From NCBI GenBank assembly GCA_963377175.1, contig CAUJNA010002113.1, forward strand, positions 619,501-683,500: a stretch of 64,000 nucleotides of DNA. The letters are read 5' to 3'. Shown here in pieces: positions 10,637-20,255 of the stretch; the first letter of the stretch is position 1, and every line of letters starts with the position of its first letter. A program made the translations under genes and the position numbers. The DNA is from Effrenium voratum (lineage: Eukaryota; Sar; Dinophyceae; Suessiales; Symbiodiniaceae). The notes beneath the pieces were generated by a model. It saw only the letters and a program-made list of their open reading frames with translations. It was not told the origin of the DNA and made no database searches.

Positions 10637-11535
10637 ATCAGCTGATCCATGAATGCAAAAATGCATGCTCGCTCAGTTTGTTGGGCTTTGGTGCTGCTGC
10701 GATCGCATTGTTGGGGTGAGATAACCATCAGAAACAAGTCTGTTGGGTGGCTGATGGCATCTAGAGATCACCGCTTGGATCTGACACCCCGGGAAAGATT
10801 TTGACAGACACCGTGCAGCCCACAGTTTTGTTGTCTGTGCTTGGCGCTGTTGGATTCTCGGCGCAGGTGCGTTTCCTCGTGGATCAGTCCGCGACATGCT
10901 TTGCGGGCTCAGGCAGGCTTGCTGACAGGAGCGAGTGAGAGCTTGTGTGTCGTTGGGTTTTAGCGTCAGACGTAGCGTTGCTTGCCAAGATCCTTGCAAG
11001 ATGAAGCTTTTGGTCCCACTTTGCCAGTTTGTTCCGTGTCCCGCGCGCAGCAGCATTTTGTTTTGTGTTTTTCTTAGTTGCCCCGCTTCCAAGCCTCCAA
11101 GCGCCGCGGATTCCAGCTTGGCCATGAGCCGTGCATTATTTCAGAGGTGAAGCTCGCAAGTTTCTCAGCACGAAGAGAGAGCTTTCTTATTGTGAGATGC
11201 GGTTGACTGGATGTCGCCTTTCTTGAGCCATAAGGCAAGCTCGTGTACAGTTGTGGCGAAACACCTTGTGCCGCTGCTTCGCTGTTAAGGCTGGGCTTAA
11301 GCGTCAGCAGTGGGCAGCCTGGAGGTGCGAGGTGCCGAAAATCTCAGCGTTCAGGCGGGGTGACGCATCGCAGCTGTTTGCCAACCGCCTCTGCGTTCGC
11401 TTTTCTGTTGCAGTCTGAGTCTAAAGTGACGGCTGTGGCATTGCAACTTATTTAACACGGCCCGGCCGGGCCCGGCCGTCCCCGAACATGAACTTAGAAT
11501 TAGTGAGATGTTGGTGGCGGGCTGCTGTGGCTCAC
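10637..11535. other. no firm gene; weak minus-strand frame
   Basis: A minus frame over 10673-11125 begins MAKLESAALGGLEAGQL and could be a coding piece of the minus-strand exon just upstream, but no splice pair was fixed. CCCGGCCGGGCCCGGCCG at 11461-11478 is a short GC-rich palindrome-like block. Confidence 0.3.
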
Positions 11536-11863
11536 CCTTCCAGGTGCGCTTCTTCAGAAGCGCTCTTTCCAGATCATCAAAGTGAGCATTCCGGATTTTC
11601 AGCCCTTGGTTGTCCAGGATGTTGTGACTCTTAAAGACGACGGCAGTGCCGTAGCAGCATCTAGCCCGTGCCGTGACAGTTGCACTCCACCGCTGCTTGT
11701 TGTTCTCACAGTTGTGATGCTCCAGCGTGCAAGTGCTTGTTGAGCTGAGCTGCTGAGGCTTCAAGATCACATACATCAACTGGGGCGGCAGTCTTGACAT
11801 GTCCATCCATGCGGCCACCCTTAACGTCTCAATCCTGGAGCCTGAGGATGCGGGTGAGCGCAC
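11536..11863 (-). CDS. candidate exon, unknown protein, minus strand
   Basis: On the minus strand the frame reads LPPQLMYVILKPQQLS, HHNCENNKQRWSATVTA, VVFKSHNILDNQGLKI and FDDLERALLKKRTWKG. It is followed by GTGAGC as donor (GT at 11535-11534). The text looks like real protein, mixed charge with Asn/Gln and aromatics, and the opposite strand is poorer. I do not recognise the family. It runs against the plus-strand transposon pieces on either side, so it may be an independent gene or another inserted element. Confidence 0.35.
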
Positions 11864-12048
11864 GCACGAGGCGGCGGCTGCTGCCCAGGCTGATTTCAGA
11901 CATGTCTTCTACGGTGCGATGAGCCCACTCAGCCCCTGGGCAAAGCCATCGATTCCTGACACGCCGCTACTCACACGGAGACACACACGCGCGCGCAACT
12001 CCAAGTTCTGTCTTCTCTTCCGGCCAATGAGGCGAGGCTGTGAGCAGT

Positions 12049-12129
12049 GTCATCCACAAGAACTTGACCATGAACGCGCAGAACAAAAAAAAGAAACTGC
12101 CTGACTATGCAGCCGGCTCAGCAGCATAA
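12049..12129 (+). CDS. candidate last exon with Lys-rich C-terminus
   Basis: After TGAGCAG the frame reads VIHKNLTMNAQNKKKKLPDY and then AAGSAA before TAA at 12127-12129. KKKKLP resembles a nuclear localisation signal. The piece is short (26 codons), so support is mainly the acceptor plus an intact C-terminus. Confidence 0.25.
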   Translation, partial: VIHKNLTMNAQNKKKKLPDYAAGSAA

Positions 12130-12648
12130 GCAAAAATCAGCAGACAGTTTTGTTGCGTGGCAGTGCTCTGTGTTTGTGTCACGGCATGTGTGAGGCCGCA
12201 GTTGTCTTCAGCGAGTTGCACGCGGCCGCAGTGCTGTCCTGGGTGGCGTCGCAGGGATTGCTGCCTGCGCCGCTCGGCTTCTGTCACAAAGCTCACAGCG
12301 CTCATCTTGATGTTGTTCAGACTTTTGTCAACTGCTTTACGCCACTTCCGCGCCACTGCATTCATGTTGATTGATGTTTCAGCGAGATAACCGAGAGTGC
12401 CTTTTTCCCAGTGCCTGCCGCCACTTCCCCATCGTACTTGTCAGTTCTTGTGATGAGGATGCGCTTGACAAAGTACAGCCTCAGCGACGCCGAAGTGGGT
12501 GGGCACACGTGTCATGTTGCTTGGAGTGACAGCCCGTTGACCGCGCCTTGGAAGCCTTGGAATGCTTTGGTGTCAGTGGTTTTACTTGCTTGAGGAGTTT
12601 GGCTGCGCCGCCTAGCCACAACTGCTCTCTTCCCCTGAGGACTTTTAG

Positions 12649-12906
12649 TGCCTCACGGGGGACGACTACAGTCCCTCAGCACGTGACATCCGGATCCAGG
12701 TCAGCCTCTCTCAGTCTGAGTACCAAGGCGGGAGGTCAATTCTGGCGGAGCAGAGCCGCTCGATCCTCAATCAGCGGGAGAGGGTTGTTCGGGCACGCAT
12801 CTTGGACTACCAAGAGGAGGTTGCAGCCTGCGAGGAAGAGCTGGCCAGGATTAAGCGCGTGCGTCAAGGCACCATGTCCACAAGCGAGGCATCCTCCTTT
12901 CCGTAG
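12649..12906 (+). CDS. coiled-coil-like exon, no ATG
   Basis: An open frame of 85 codons to TAG at 12904-12906 without an internal methionine near its start. It reads TGDDYSPSARDIRIQVSLS, then GGRSILAEQSRSILNQRER and a Glu/Arg/Leu-rich helix (DYQEEVAACEEELARIKRV). Heptad-like spacing suggests a coiled coil. It lies about 700 bases upstream of the LPDALP frame and on the same strand. It may be part of the same transposon gene or an unrelated exon. Confidence 0.35.
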   Translation, partial: CLTGDDYSPSARDIRIQVSLSQSEYQGGRSILAEQSRSILNQRERVVRARILDYQEEVAACEEELARIKRVRQGTMSTSEASSFP

Positions 12907-13601
12907 CACGTTCCCCGTTGTTGCCGCCGTATCCCAGGCATAGAGTTTTTGCGGATGCGGGCAAATGCATTTCGGCGCTCCTTCAAGCGTGCTTGTGCCG
13001 GGGCTCAATGGCCAGAGTGTTTTCGCTTGGGTTCGAACAGCGTGCGAGTCCGGCCAGGCAGTGCGCAGTGACACGGTGGAGGCACGAGTGCAGGGACTGG
13101 TGCTTTTGCCGGGCTTCCGCAACAAACGCAGATTGCCTTACAGCCAGCCAGCTTGCCATCCTTTTTGAGAAAACATTATGGCCTGGCTTTCAAGTCAAGG
13201 AGCCCCCTCTTGCATCGCCCACATGACGCGTTCATGCTTGCCAATAGTCAGCGCTAACTGCTGACCTGGTGATAGTAATCAACCGGGAAGCGGCAAACTT
13301 CATCCTTGCATACCAACTCAACGCTTCGCAGTATCACAGTGCCTTTGTGTCTCGCTGTTCCGTGCACAAGCTGGCTGCAGCAGCTGGCCCCCTCCACAGC
13401 TCAAGATATCAAACTTTGCTTGTGCGCAAGCAGGTCTGTGGGAGGCGGGTTGGAATTGCCTTAGGTGTTTGCAGACAAAGCATTATGCCGAGTCAACAAG
13501 ATAAATGGGTGCCGGCTCTGAGTTTGAAATTGTTGCAAGCGGCAAGCAACTTCATCAACATCCCTTGGCTTTTCTTTGGGTCTGCCACATGCCTGGCAGC
13601 A
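12907..13601. other. spacer with one weak exon-like stretch
   Basis: The only stretch with some coding look is 12965-13130, reading VLVPGLNGQSVFAWVRTACE and VEARVQGLVLLPGFRN. No splice pair or start was fixed. The rest is unassigned. Confidence 0.3.
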
Positions 13602-14183
13602 ATGGAGTTGCCAGACGCCTTGCCGGACTTGCCTGCAGCGCCGCATGGGCTTCGCTCCGGCGTGTTTCGCGGAGGGGGCGGCCAGCTGAGCCGTCAAGCG
13701 CAGTTCATTCTGGCCTCGCTGGCATCAGCTTTCGAACAAGACTATAGCAGCGTGGCCCGTGTGTTAGGCATGCCTGCACAAGTTAGGCTCCCAGGTTTCT
13801 TAAGTGCAATTACAGGACTTGACCGTTCTGTGGTGAGCCGACACTTGCAGCATTTGCTCGACGAACCTTGCATCCGAGATCCAGTCAGTTCAGGAGGGAG
13901 GAAACGCAAGCTCTCTGAGAACGATTTGCCTACTGAGCTTCCCGATTTACCCCAAGAGCCACCAGCTCCTATTGAGGAGCTTTTTGAGCCAGAGCATGAC
14001 GAAGAAGCGGGCGCAGCCGCCGCCGGTTCACACATGCCACAGCACAACTGTGCGGCAGTCCGCGCAAGTCCTGTTCTTCACGGGCTTGACTTTGGCACGT
14101 GCCTTGGCTTGATGGCAACTTCAGACTTCAGAGCTTCACAAGATATTATGTTCAAACTCCAATGTTGGCAAGCGAAGGAATGA
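13602..14183 (+). CDS. N-terminal piece of broken DDE-like transposase
   Basis: ATG at 13602 opens MELPDALPDLPAAPHGLRS. It continues with a helical stretch (QFILASLASAFEQDYSSVA), then RVLGMPAQVRLPGFLSAITG and SVVSRHLQHLLDEP. A second acidic/Pro motif follows (ELPDLPQEPPAPIEELFEP). The frame stops at TGA 14181, but the neighbouring frame carries on with good coding text (see 14176-14466), so this is a frameshift. The LPDALPDLP motif is of the kind I remember at the start of predicted transposase proteins in Symbiodiniaceae; this was not checked against any database. Confidence 0.45.
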   Translation: MELPDALPDLPAAPHGLRSGVFRGGGGQLSRQAQFILASLASAFEQDYSSVARVLGMPAQVRLPGFLSAITGLDRSVVSRHLQHLLDEPCIRDPVSSGGRKRKLSENDLPTELPDLPQEPPAPIEELFEPEHDEEAGAAAAGSHMPQHNCAAVRASPVLHGLDFGTCLGLMATSDFRASQDIMFKLQCWQAKE

Positions 14184-14466
14184 AGAGGCCGCGTCCTGGA
14201 AGCACATTCTGCAATCCTGGCGCTCAGCAGCGCTTGCCGTTCAGGAGTCTAATGAGCCGTGCGTGTATCGCGGCTTGCACCAACTTGAAGGGCCAGCTCG
14301 GAATATGGCTGTCGGCCTACGGCTAGCAGGGCTGGCGTTACGGGTGATCACCGACGGGCTTTCCATGGACGTGTTTCCGCAGTTGCTGGACTGGCTCGAC
14401 TCATGGCTGCCGGGGGAAGTAGGACAGCGTGGCTGTGCATGTTTTCTAAAGAACGAAACTCTCTAA
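14176..14466 (+). pseudogene. continuation of transposase after a frameshift
   Basis: In the frame starting at 14176 the text reads RNEEAASWKHILQSWRSAAL, then RGLHQLEGPARNMAVGLRL and GLSMDVFPQLLDWLDSWLPG. It ends KNETL and TAA at 14464-14466. It connects upstream to ...FKLQCWQAK and downstream, after another break, to the long frame at 14475. Either two single-base indels or unrecognised mini-introns separate the three parts; I favour decay. Confidence 0.45.
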
Positions 14467-14474
14467 CATGATGT

Positions 14475-16187
14475 TTGGCTCAGTTTGAGAACGATGCTGC
14501 AGGAGAAATTAACCACAGCAAGGCCTTCATCGCACGATTTCGGAGCAGCGCGCTGCGGACATTGCGGCGCTTTGTTTGGTGGGATTTGCACGCTCGCTTG
14601 CCAGCGCTGGGTCTACCCTCAGATTATGTTTGTGTGTCCGACGGAGTGACCATTGCCTCTGGGGTGCCTCTCCATGTGCATTTGTTCATTCAGCAAGGCC
14701 GCCGTGGCCTCCAGTATCACGTTGCAGGCATGCAGCCAGTTGCCACCGTGGGGGCGGTCGCCTGTGAGGAAGACCCGGATGCCGGAAGATCAGCTTCCCT
14801 TTTGCGCTTTTCAACCAGGCCAGCCTTAGTGGCGCACTGCAGGATGATTGAGCAGCAATTTCGCATGGAATCCAATTTACGTTGGGCAGGGCGGGTGGGA
14901 GATGGGGCTGAGACTGGTATAGCTGAGCTCCAAGCTGAAAAGTTGGGCATTCAGGGGCGGCAGCGTGACCTATTTGGGCAGCTTGATGTGTGGCACAGCT
15001 GCGAAACGGCAGGCTTTCACGCAGACAACCTCCTCGCTCTCCAAGGCTTTCAAGTGAAGGAGGAGTACTTGGAACTGATGCGGAAGCTGCGAGCCAAGTT
15101 TCAATTTGGTAGCCACAGCGCCTTGCCAAAGGCGGTTGCCAAGAAATACAAGACCCCGTGCTCAGCCCTGCTGGCGCCTCACTCGGAAGCCACCAGGACG
15201 TTGAAGCACGAAAGTGTTTTGGCAGCCAACTCGCTTCTGCGGAATATTAGAAACCTGTGCTTGTGTCAAATGGTGAGCTTGCAGGCCGGCATCAACGCAT
15301 CGGTGCAGGACTCCCGCGCAGCAGGACACACGCCCGGGCGCGCGTGTGGGCTGTGGACGCACGAGGCCAGATCCACCAGGGAAGAAGCCCGCTCTATGCT
15401 GGCCCCTTCAAACCTGCTTTTCTTGTGCTTGCGAGCAGAACACCGAAGCAGCGGGATCGTGCGCTACGGAACTTGGGCGCAGAAGATGCAGACGACATCC
15501 TCCGAGGCCTTTCTTCAACAAATGCTTACGCTGCAACAGATGCGACACTGCAAAGCTGCAGCGCAAGGCCTTCGTGGAACCTTGCGCATCTGGCAACTGA
15601 TCCTCTCCATGTATGAGTCCAAAGACGGAGTGCATTGCGGTATTCCACGGGCCAACCGCATCAAAAGGACTGAGTTTAAGGCATTCATCACAACGTTTGC
15701 TATGCACACAGCTGGGCGGTATTATCCGCGAGGGACTGGCCGCCTGCTAGAACTCATGTTTCACGGCACCTGGGAAGGCATTCCTGCGGGCCTGCAGCGC
15801 GGTAAGTTACATGTGTTTGCAGAGCCAGTGAGGCCGAGCGACGCCCCCGCAAGGGACGCAGCGCTGGCGCGCCAGCGTGAAACTTCGCAGCAGTGCCGGG
15901 CTAGAGTGTTGAAGGACATTGGTCCTGCCTTGACGGCTTTCCTGAAGTGGTGTGGACACGAGCAACATTTTTTTCAGGCTCGCAGCGTTTTCCATTTCAG
16001 CTCCTGGCCTCAAAGTCTGAGGACGAGCAACGGCGTCTACAAACACCTCCAGAGCCAGAAGCCATTAAATACAGACATTTTGCCAGCAGGCCCAGCTGTG
16101 GAGTCCCAAGTTGCCATGGAGGAGGAGGACGTTGAAGGCGATGTAGCCCTTGACCCATCTTTGTTGTCAGGCCGGCAGTCGTTTTGA
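14475..16187 (+). CDS. DDE-like transposase core, dinoflagellate-type DNA transposon
   Basis: The largest plus-strand frame, about 570 codons, without an ATG at its start (TTG), as expected for an internal piece. Landmarks: SDYVCVSDGVTIASGVPLHV near residue 50 (candidate first Asp), GRVGDGAETGIAELQAEKLG near 165 (candidate second Asp), and QLDVWHSCETAGFHADNL. Then comes a helix EEYLELMRKLRAKFQFG followed by KAVAKKYK. The order Asp...DGA...D-x-[WF]-H...Ala-Gly...[KR]L[RK]..F..G...AVA is what I associate with hAT/Mutator-like transposases of dinoflagellates; family assignment is inference. It ends PSLLSGRQSF and TGA at 16185. A Glu for the triad could lie in the separate piece at 17641. Confidence 0.5.
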   Translation: MAQFENDAAGEINHSKAFIARFRSSALRTLRRFVWWDLHARLPALGLPSDYVCVSDGVTIASGVPLHVHLFIQQGRRGLQYHVAGMQPVATVGAVACEEDPDAGRSASLLRFSTRPALVAHCRMIEQQFRMESNLRWAGRVGDGAETGIAELQAEKLGIQGRQRDLFGQLDVWHSCETAGFHADNLLALQGFQVKEEYLELMRKLRAKFQFGSHSALPKAVAKKYKTPCSALLAPHSEATRTLKHESVLAANSLLRNIRNLCLCQMVSLQAGINASVQDSRAAGHTPGRACGLWTHEARSTREEARSMLAPSNLLFLCLRAEHRSSGIVRYGTWAQKMQTTSSEAFLQQMLTLQQMRHCKAAAQGLRGTLRIWQLILSMYESKDGVHCGIPRANRIKRTEFKAFITTFAMHTAGRYYPRGTGRLLELMFHGTWEGIPAGLQRGKLHVFAEPVRPSDAPARDAALARQRETSQQCRARVLKDIGPALTAFLKWCGHEQHFFQARSVFHFSSWPQSLRTSNGVYKHLQSQKPLNTDILPAGPAVESQVAMEEEDVEGDVALDPSLLSGRQSF

Positions 16188-16869
16188 TAGCCCCAACAAA
16201 AGGTGCTGCGAACCAATGGTGGCGACACATGGCGCGTGTAAACATTCGACAAAAAGTTTTGGCGGGTTTGTTGGTTTTCGTGAAACAGAAGGTTTCGCAG
16301 TTTGAGGTAAACCTTGCACGACAACAAGTTCCCGCAGTAGAATTTCACACCGTGTAATCTGCAGGCCATCAGAACTTGTATGGCATCCGCACGGACGGTG
16401 CCACAGTAGAAGCTGCGGTCATCGGCGCTGAAACAGCGCAGCCAGCCGATGCTGACTTTCACGACGGAGACGCTCCTACCTCCACAAGCACTGAAGTATC
16501 TTTGGCGCATTTTGATTGGACGTTAGGACTTTCACTTTTTGCCAGCTACAGTGCTTCCATCAGCCCATTAAAGTTAAAATTGTAGCAGAGGAGCGCAAAG
16601 CAGCTGAGGCATTTCCCGCCGCAGAAACTCTCTGGCAAGACAAAAGCACGGCGCGCAGTAGCTGCTTTTCCTTACCGTGCGACAATGACAAGTTTCTTGC
16701 CCACTCCATGCAGTCGATTGTTGCTGCCAGAAGTTCCCGAGCGCACCATGCTCATCGCTTTGGCATGGTCTTGCTAGTCAAGTCGGGTCGCCGCAGTCTC
16801 GTCTTTCAGGACGCCTGCCTTGCTGTGGCCTGCGTTTGGAGAAAGGTGGCCGAAGGCGAGGAATTTGGA
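16188..16869. other. gap inside the transposon, weak coding on both strands
   Basis: A plus frame around 16516-16971 contains HRFGMVLLVKSGRRSLVFQD, and a minus frame around 16330-16510 contains RCFSADDRSFYCGTVRADA. Neither can be tied to the neighbours. This is probably decayed transposase sequence or an intron. Confidence 0.3.
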
Positions 16870-17204
16870 TCAGTGGCCGGGAGCTCCTTGATGCCCCTAC
16901 CGAAGTTGCAGTGCGCAGCCTGCGCCGTAGCTCTATTTCAGGCGTGGCTTGTCCTGGATGCCAGTGTGTAGGCTGTAAGTGTATGGAAGCATGTCTGTGT
17001 GCGAAAATTTCCTGTGTCGCCACGAACTGCGACTGCGCCCTGCAAATTGTTCATGCTGCGGGGCCCTGTGAGGCCGCCTTGCTGCCACAGTGGAATGAGA
17101 ACCGCGGCAAGTGCGTCAAGCCGAGCTGTCCGGTGATTGGCGATGAGAAAGCTTTCTTGCAGAAGTGCAACTCCACTCAAGCCATAGCATGCATTTTTGG
17201 TTAG
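16870..17204 (+). CDS. Cys-rich segment, possible zinc-binding module
   Basis: The frame reads ISGRELLDAPTEVAVRSL and then a dense cysteine block, CPGCQCVGCKCMEACLCAK followed by SCVATNCDC, with further cysteines at GKCVKPSCP and QKCNS, to a TAG at 17202-17204. C-x2-C-x-C and C-x-C spacing recalls CXC-type zinc modules, though no full consensus is met. It sits between the transposase core and the C-terminal piece on the same strand, which fits an insertion or a terminal DNA-binding module of the transposase. Confidence 0.35.
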
Positions 17205-17485
17205 CTGGCGTGCTAATTCCACCAGGAAACAGCTAGGCAAATCAACCGTGACGCAGTGCATGCTGGGAAGGATTGTGCGTTCATGCAGCCAGGTCTGAAA
17301 GTTCTTGCAGAGATGCATGGCCCGCTGCTGTGGGGCATGTCACGCAGCGCTGTGGATCTGAGAAGCCCTCCCAGAGAGATGTTTGAGAGTCCGACAGAAG
17401 AGAACCTGTGGCGACAGCCCCTGGGACGCCTGCTTTTGTGCTAATGTAGAACATACCTGGGCCCTCCGAAACCCGCATGAAGACG

Positions 17486-17547
17486 AAAAGGTGACATTGC
17501 CCGACCCAAAGGCGACATTCCCCAGCCAAAAAGCGACATTTGCCGAT
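17486..17547. repeat. three tandem copies of a 20-21 bp unit
   Basis: The units at 17486, 17506 and 17527 share AAAGGYGACATTSCCC with 3-5 differences each. Confidence 0.75.
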
Positions 17548-17640
17548 ATTGGTGCAGCACGTCTAAAAGGACAAGGTTCCTTTTGGAGCAAACGACAAAA
17601 CATATTATAGTATATTGCTTTTTCAGCAGACGGCAGAAAG

Positions 17641-18381
17641 ATGCACACCTGGACGGCGAGGTATGTTATGTGCCAGAAACATCCGGCTGCGCAAAGGTAC
17701 TTGGCTCTTCGTGAACTTGCTGCTCGGGTTACTCAAGCGAAAGTGTGCTGTCGGGATGGAGATACAGGGCCCGTGGATTACGCCAAGGTGTGCAGCGCTT
17801 TGCTTCGTGTACGCTTGGAGAATGTGCGGTCGCAAGGGCCGCATGGGTGTTGGCATGCTCTGAGACTTCTGCATCGGACCACAATGTCTCTGCTCTGCTC
17901 GGAGATGATGGCTGAGCATGTGGCCTCAGTCCTGAGGTTCCTGGAAAAAAGGCACTCCGTGGGGCGGGCACTATCAACGCGATCACTGCTCGACGCAGCA
18001 GCGCTGCGCCTGCACGGCGTCGACGGGTCGGTGCAAACGCTGCCATTCCTTCGCTCGGCGCTACGAGAGCACTTCAGAGGTGGCGAGCCGCATTTCTTTG
18101 TGGATCCGGCTCACAGAAAGCGGCGGCAGTTCCATTTGTCTGACCACGGCGCACTGGGGCCATCTGCGACTCTGCAAAGGCACCGTGCTGCGCTCGAGGG
18201 GGCAGTAGGTGATGCAATGTTTCCATGGGTCTACGAGCCGACGCTGCCGCCAAAGAATTTGCCCGCCCAGGCCCAGGATGAGCAGCCAGACGGCCCACTC
18301 TACGAGGCTGAATTCTCAGAGGAGTTCTGGCAGGATTTGCACAAGGTGCTTCGTGTTTTCCTGGGCCGTGATGCCGAGTAG
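17641..18381 (+). CDS. C-terminal transposase piece (candidate third catalytic residue)
   Basis: ATG at 17641 (upstream frame open to TTTTTCAG, a possible acceptor) to TAG 18379-18381, 246 codons. Landmarks: TTMSLLCSEMMAEHVASVL, LEKRHSVGRALSTRSLLDAA, LRLHGVDG, FLRSALREHFRGGEPHFFV, and an acidic tail ending FLGRDAE. The block [L]CSE..[A]E[H]..S.L...E.RHS..R.LS...L..A..LRL.G..G is how I remember the end of dinoflagellate hAT-like transposases, with the Glu in SEMMAE as candidate third catalytic residue. G+C and third-position bias equal those of the core at 14.5-16.2 kb. Together with the preceding pieces this makes an element of at least 4.8 kb that is no longer intact. Confidence 0.45.
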   Translation: MHTWTARYVMCQKHPAAQRYLALRELAARVTQAKVCCRDGDTGPVDYAKVCSALLRVRLENVRSQGPHGCWHALRLLHRTTMSLLCSEMMAEHVASVLRFLEKRHSVGRALSTRSLLDAAALRLHGVDGSVQTLPFLRSALREHFRGGEPHFFVDPAHRKRRQFHLSDHGALGPSATLQRHRAALEGAVGDAMFPWVYEPTLPPKNLPAQAQDEQPDGPLYEAEFSEEFWQDLHKVLRVFLGRDAE

Positions 18382-19682
18382 ATATTGGCACAGCACGTTT
18401 CGCGAAGGAGCGCTGTTGGCGTGACATGGAAAATGAATTGCTTGGCTGAGCAAGTGTCAGCCAGCGTCATCCCAATAAAAGGCGGCAAGATACTACCCAG
18501 GGGGCCCAGTGTGTTTGGGTGTTTTTGTGAGACTGTCACAGGGGCGTGGCACGTGCGCAATGTGCGACGTTTGTTCGCACAGTTCTAGACATGTTTTTGC
18601 TTTGATGCTTCTGACTGGAGGCTTTGATGCTTTTGACTGGAGGTTACGCGTCTGAATGTGAGGAAGCGTGGGAAACATGGTATCTCTGCACTGCGGGTGC
18701 CGGGCTGTCAGGTTTTATTGAGTGGCTCTGGCGTTTGTACTTGGGGGGGTGCTCCTTTTTATCGGTCGGTTTTTACATTAGGCGTGAACAATCCAAAAAA
18801 GGCTTCCCATTTTCTCGCTTGGCCACTGACAGAAGAACTAAGAAGTGTGTGCAGAGCACTTTGGCGCGCTCGCCTGCCAGTCGCATCATGACTTGGGGGT
18901 TTGACCAACATTCGGTGACCCTTGGTGCCTTGATTTTTATTGAATTCCCTCCGCACAAGATCAGACCTTTCCCTCGTTCGACAAGAGTTGGCTGCGATGC
19001 TGCAGGTGACGTTCCTGCTGACTGAGCCGGCGCGCTGGAGTATCCCCTGCCAAGAATGGTGCTCATATTGAACCAACTGCAAGCCAAAGACACCACAAGC
19101 AACGTAAGGTTACCCAAGATTTGTTTAGGGGTGAGTCGAAATTCAAGTCTCTTCTTGTTGAAGCATCACATTGCACAAGTCTGCCAGTTTCAAATAGTAG
19201 CGTGGAATTCCCAAAACTGCACCCCTGCTTTTGCCAGCCTTTGATGCGTCTTGCGGCCACAGCTACAGCTACAGACGCGTCCGCAGCAGAGAAAGATCCA
19301 CCGGTGATATGCTGCAATAGGCTCTGCCCTGATACTGAGAAGTGTGCTTTGATTCTTTTGTAGAGCCTGAAAACACCCAAAAATGTTCTAACCCGCACCA
19401 CCCCGCAGCGCAGAACCTCGTGGAACCTAAAGGGAATCCAGGTGGAGCCCTCGTGGAACCTTGCCTCAGGGCCGCTCCGGACCACCCCGGAGCCTATCTG
19501 GGCTGAGACCCCAAAGCTTTCAGCTGTTGGGGAGAAAAAGATGGACAAAAAAAACGCCCCAAGAGCAATTGACGGTTTTTGCAGTATTTTTGCGCGATTT
19601 CCATCCCCAATTTGAGTCCCCAATTTTGAGCATTTAACTATGCCCGCATCTGCTGACATTTGACTGTGACTGTATCCACCTG
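18382..19682. other. no gene recognised; one 22 bp direct duplication
   Basis: GCTTTGATGCTTYTGACTGG is repeated back to back at 18599-18642. A minus frame over 19063-19659 (about 198 codons) and a plus frame over 18624-19025 lack recognisable motifs and are not called. CCTCGTGGAACCT is duplicated near 19413 and 19449. Confidence 0.4.
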
Positions 19683-20255
19683 AAACGCTTTAAAGCGCTT
19701 TTAAACACTTGTGGATCTAAGATTCAAGATTCCCCGGACTCTAGATCTTGAATCTTGAATCCAGTACGGCATCCCCCAAAACGCTTTAAAGCGCTTTAAA
19801 GCACTTTTGGATCTAAGATTCAACATTCTTGAATCCAGTAAGACATCCCGCAAAACGCTTTAAAGCGCTTAAAAGATTGCCAGGACTCTAGTGCTTGAAT
19901 CTTGAATCCATGATAAGTTTAAAAAAACAAAACGCTTTAAAGCGCTTTAAAGCGTTTTGGGACCCCATACTGGATTCAATATTCAAGATCTAGAGTGCTG
20001 GGAATCTATGAATGTTGAATCTTAGATCTAAAAGTGCTTTCAATCGCTTTCAAGCGTTTGGGGGGATGCCCTACTAAATTCAATATTCAAGATGTAGAGT
20101 CCTGGGAATCTTGAATCTGGAATCTTAGATCTAAATGTGCCTTAAAGCGCTTTACAGCGTTTTGGGGGGTCGCATTCTTGATTCAAAATTCAAGATCTAG
20201 AGTTGCGGAAAGTTGTAATCTTGAGTCTTAGATCCAAGAGCGCTTTAAAGCGTGT
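19683..20255. repeat. head-to-head array of CTTTAAAGCG units forming a large palindrome
   Basis: Three units on the left (starting near 19683, 19778, 19852) carry AAAACGCTTTAAAGCGC and then TTGGATCTAAGATTCAAG. From 19944 on the same unit appears in reverse complement about three times (to 20255), with ATTCAAGATCTAGAGT and TTAGATCTAA. The centre, 19928-19959, is a perfect 32-base palindrome. Unit length is 75-105 bases because of internal deletions. GATCTAAGATTCAAG and GAATCTTGAAT blocks are themselves partly self-complementary. Confidence 0.9.

Noticed and set aside
11799..11851. Plus-strand exon MSIHAATLNVSILEPEDA with GTGAGC donor
   Set aside because: The minus strand over the same bases has a longer and more protein-like frame (11536-11863).
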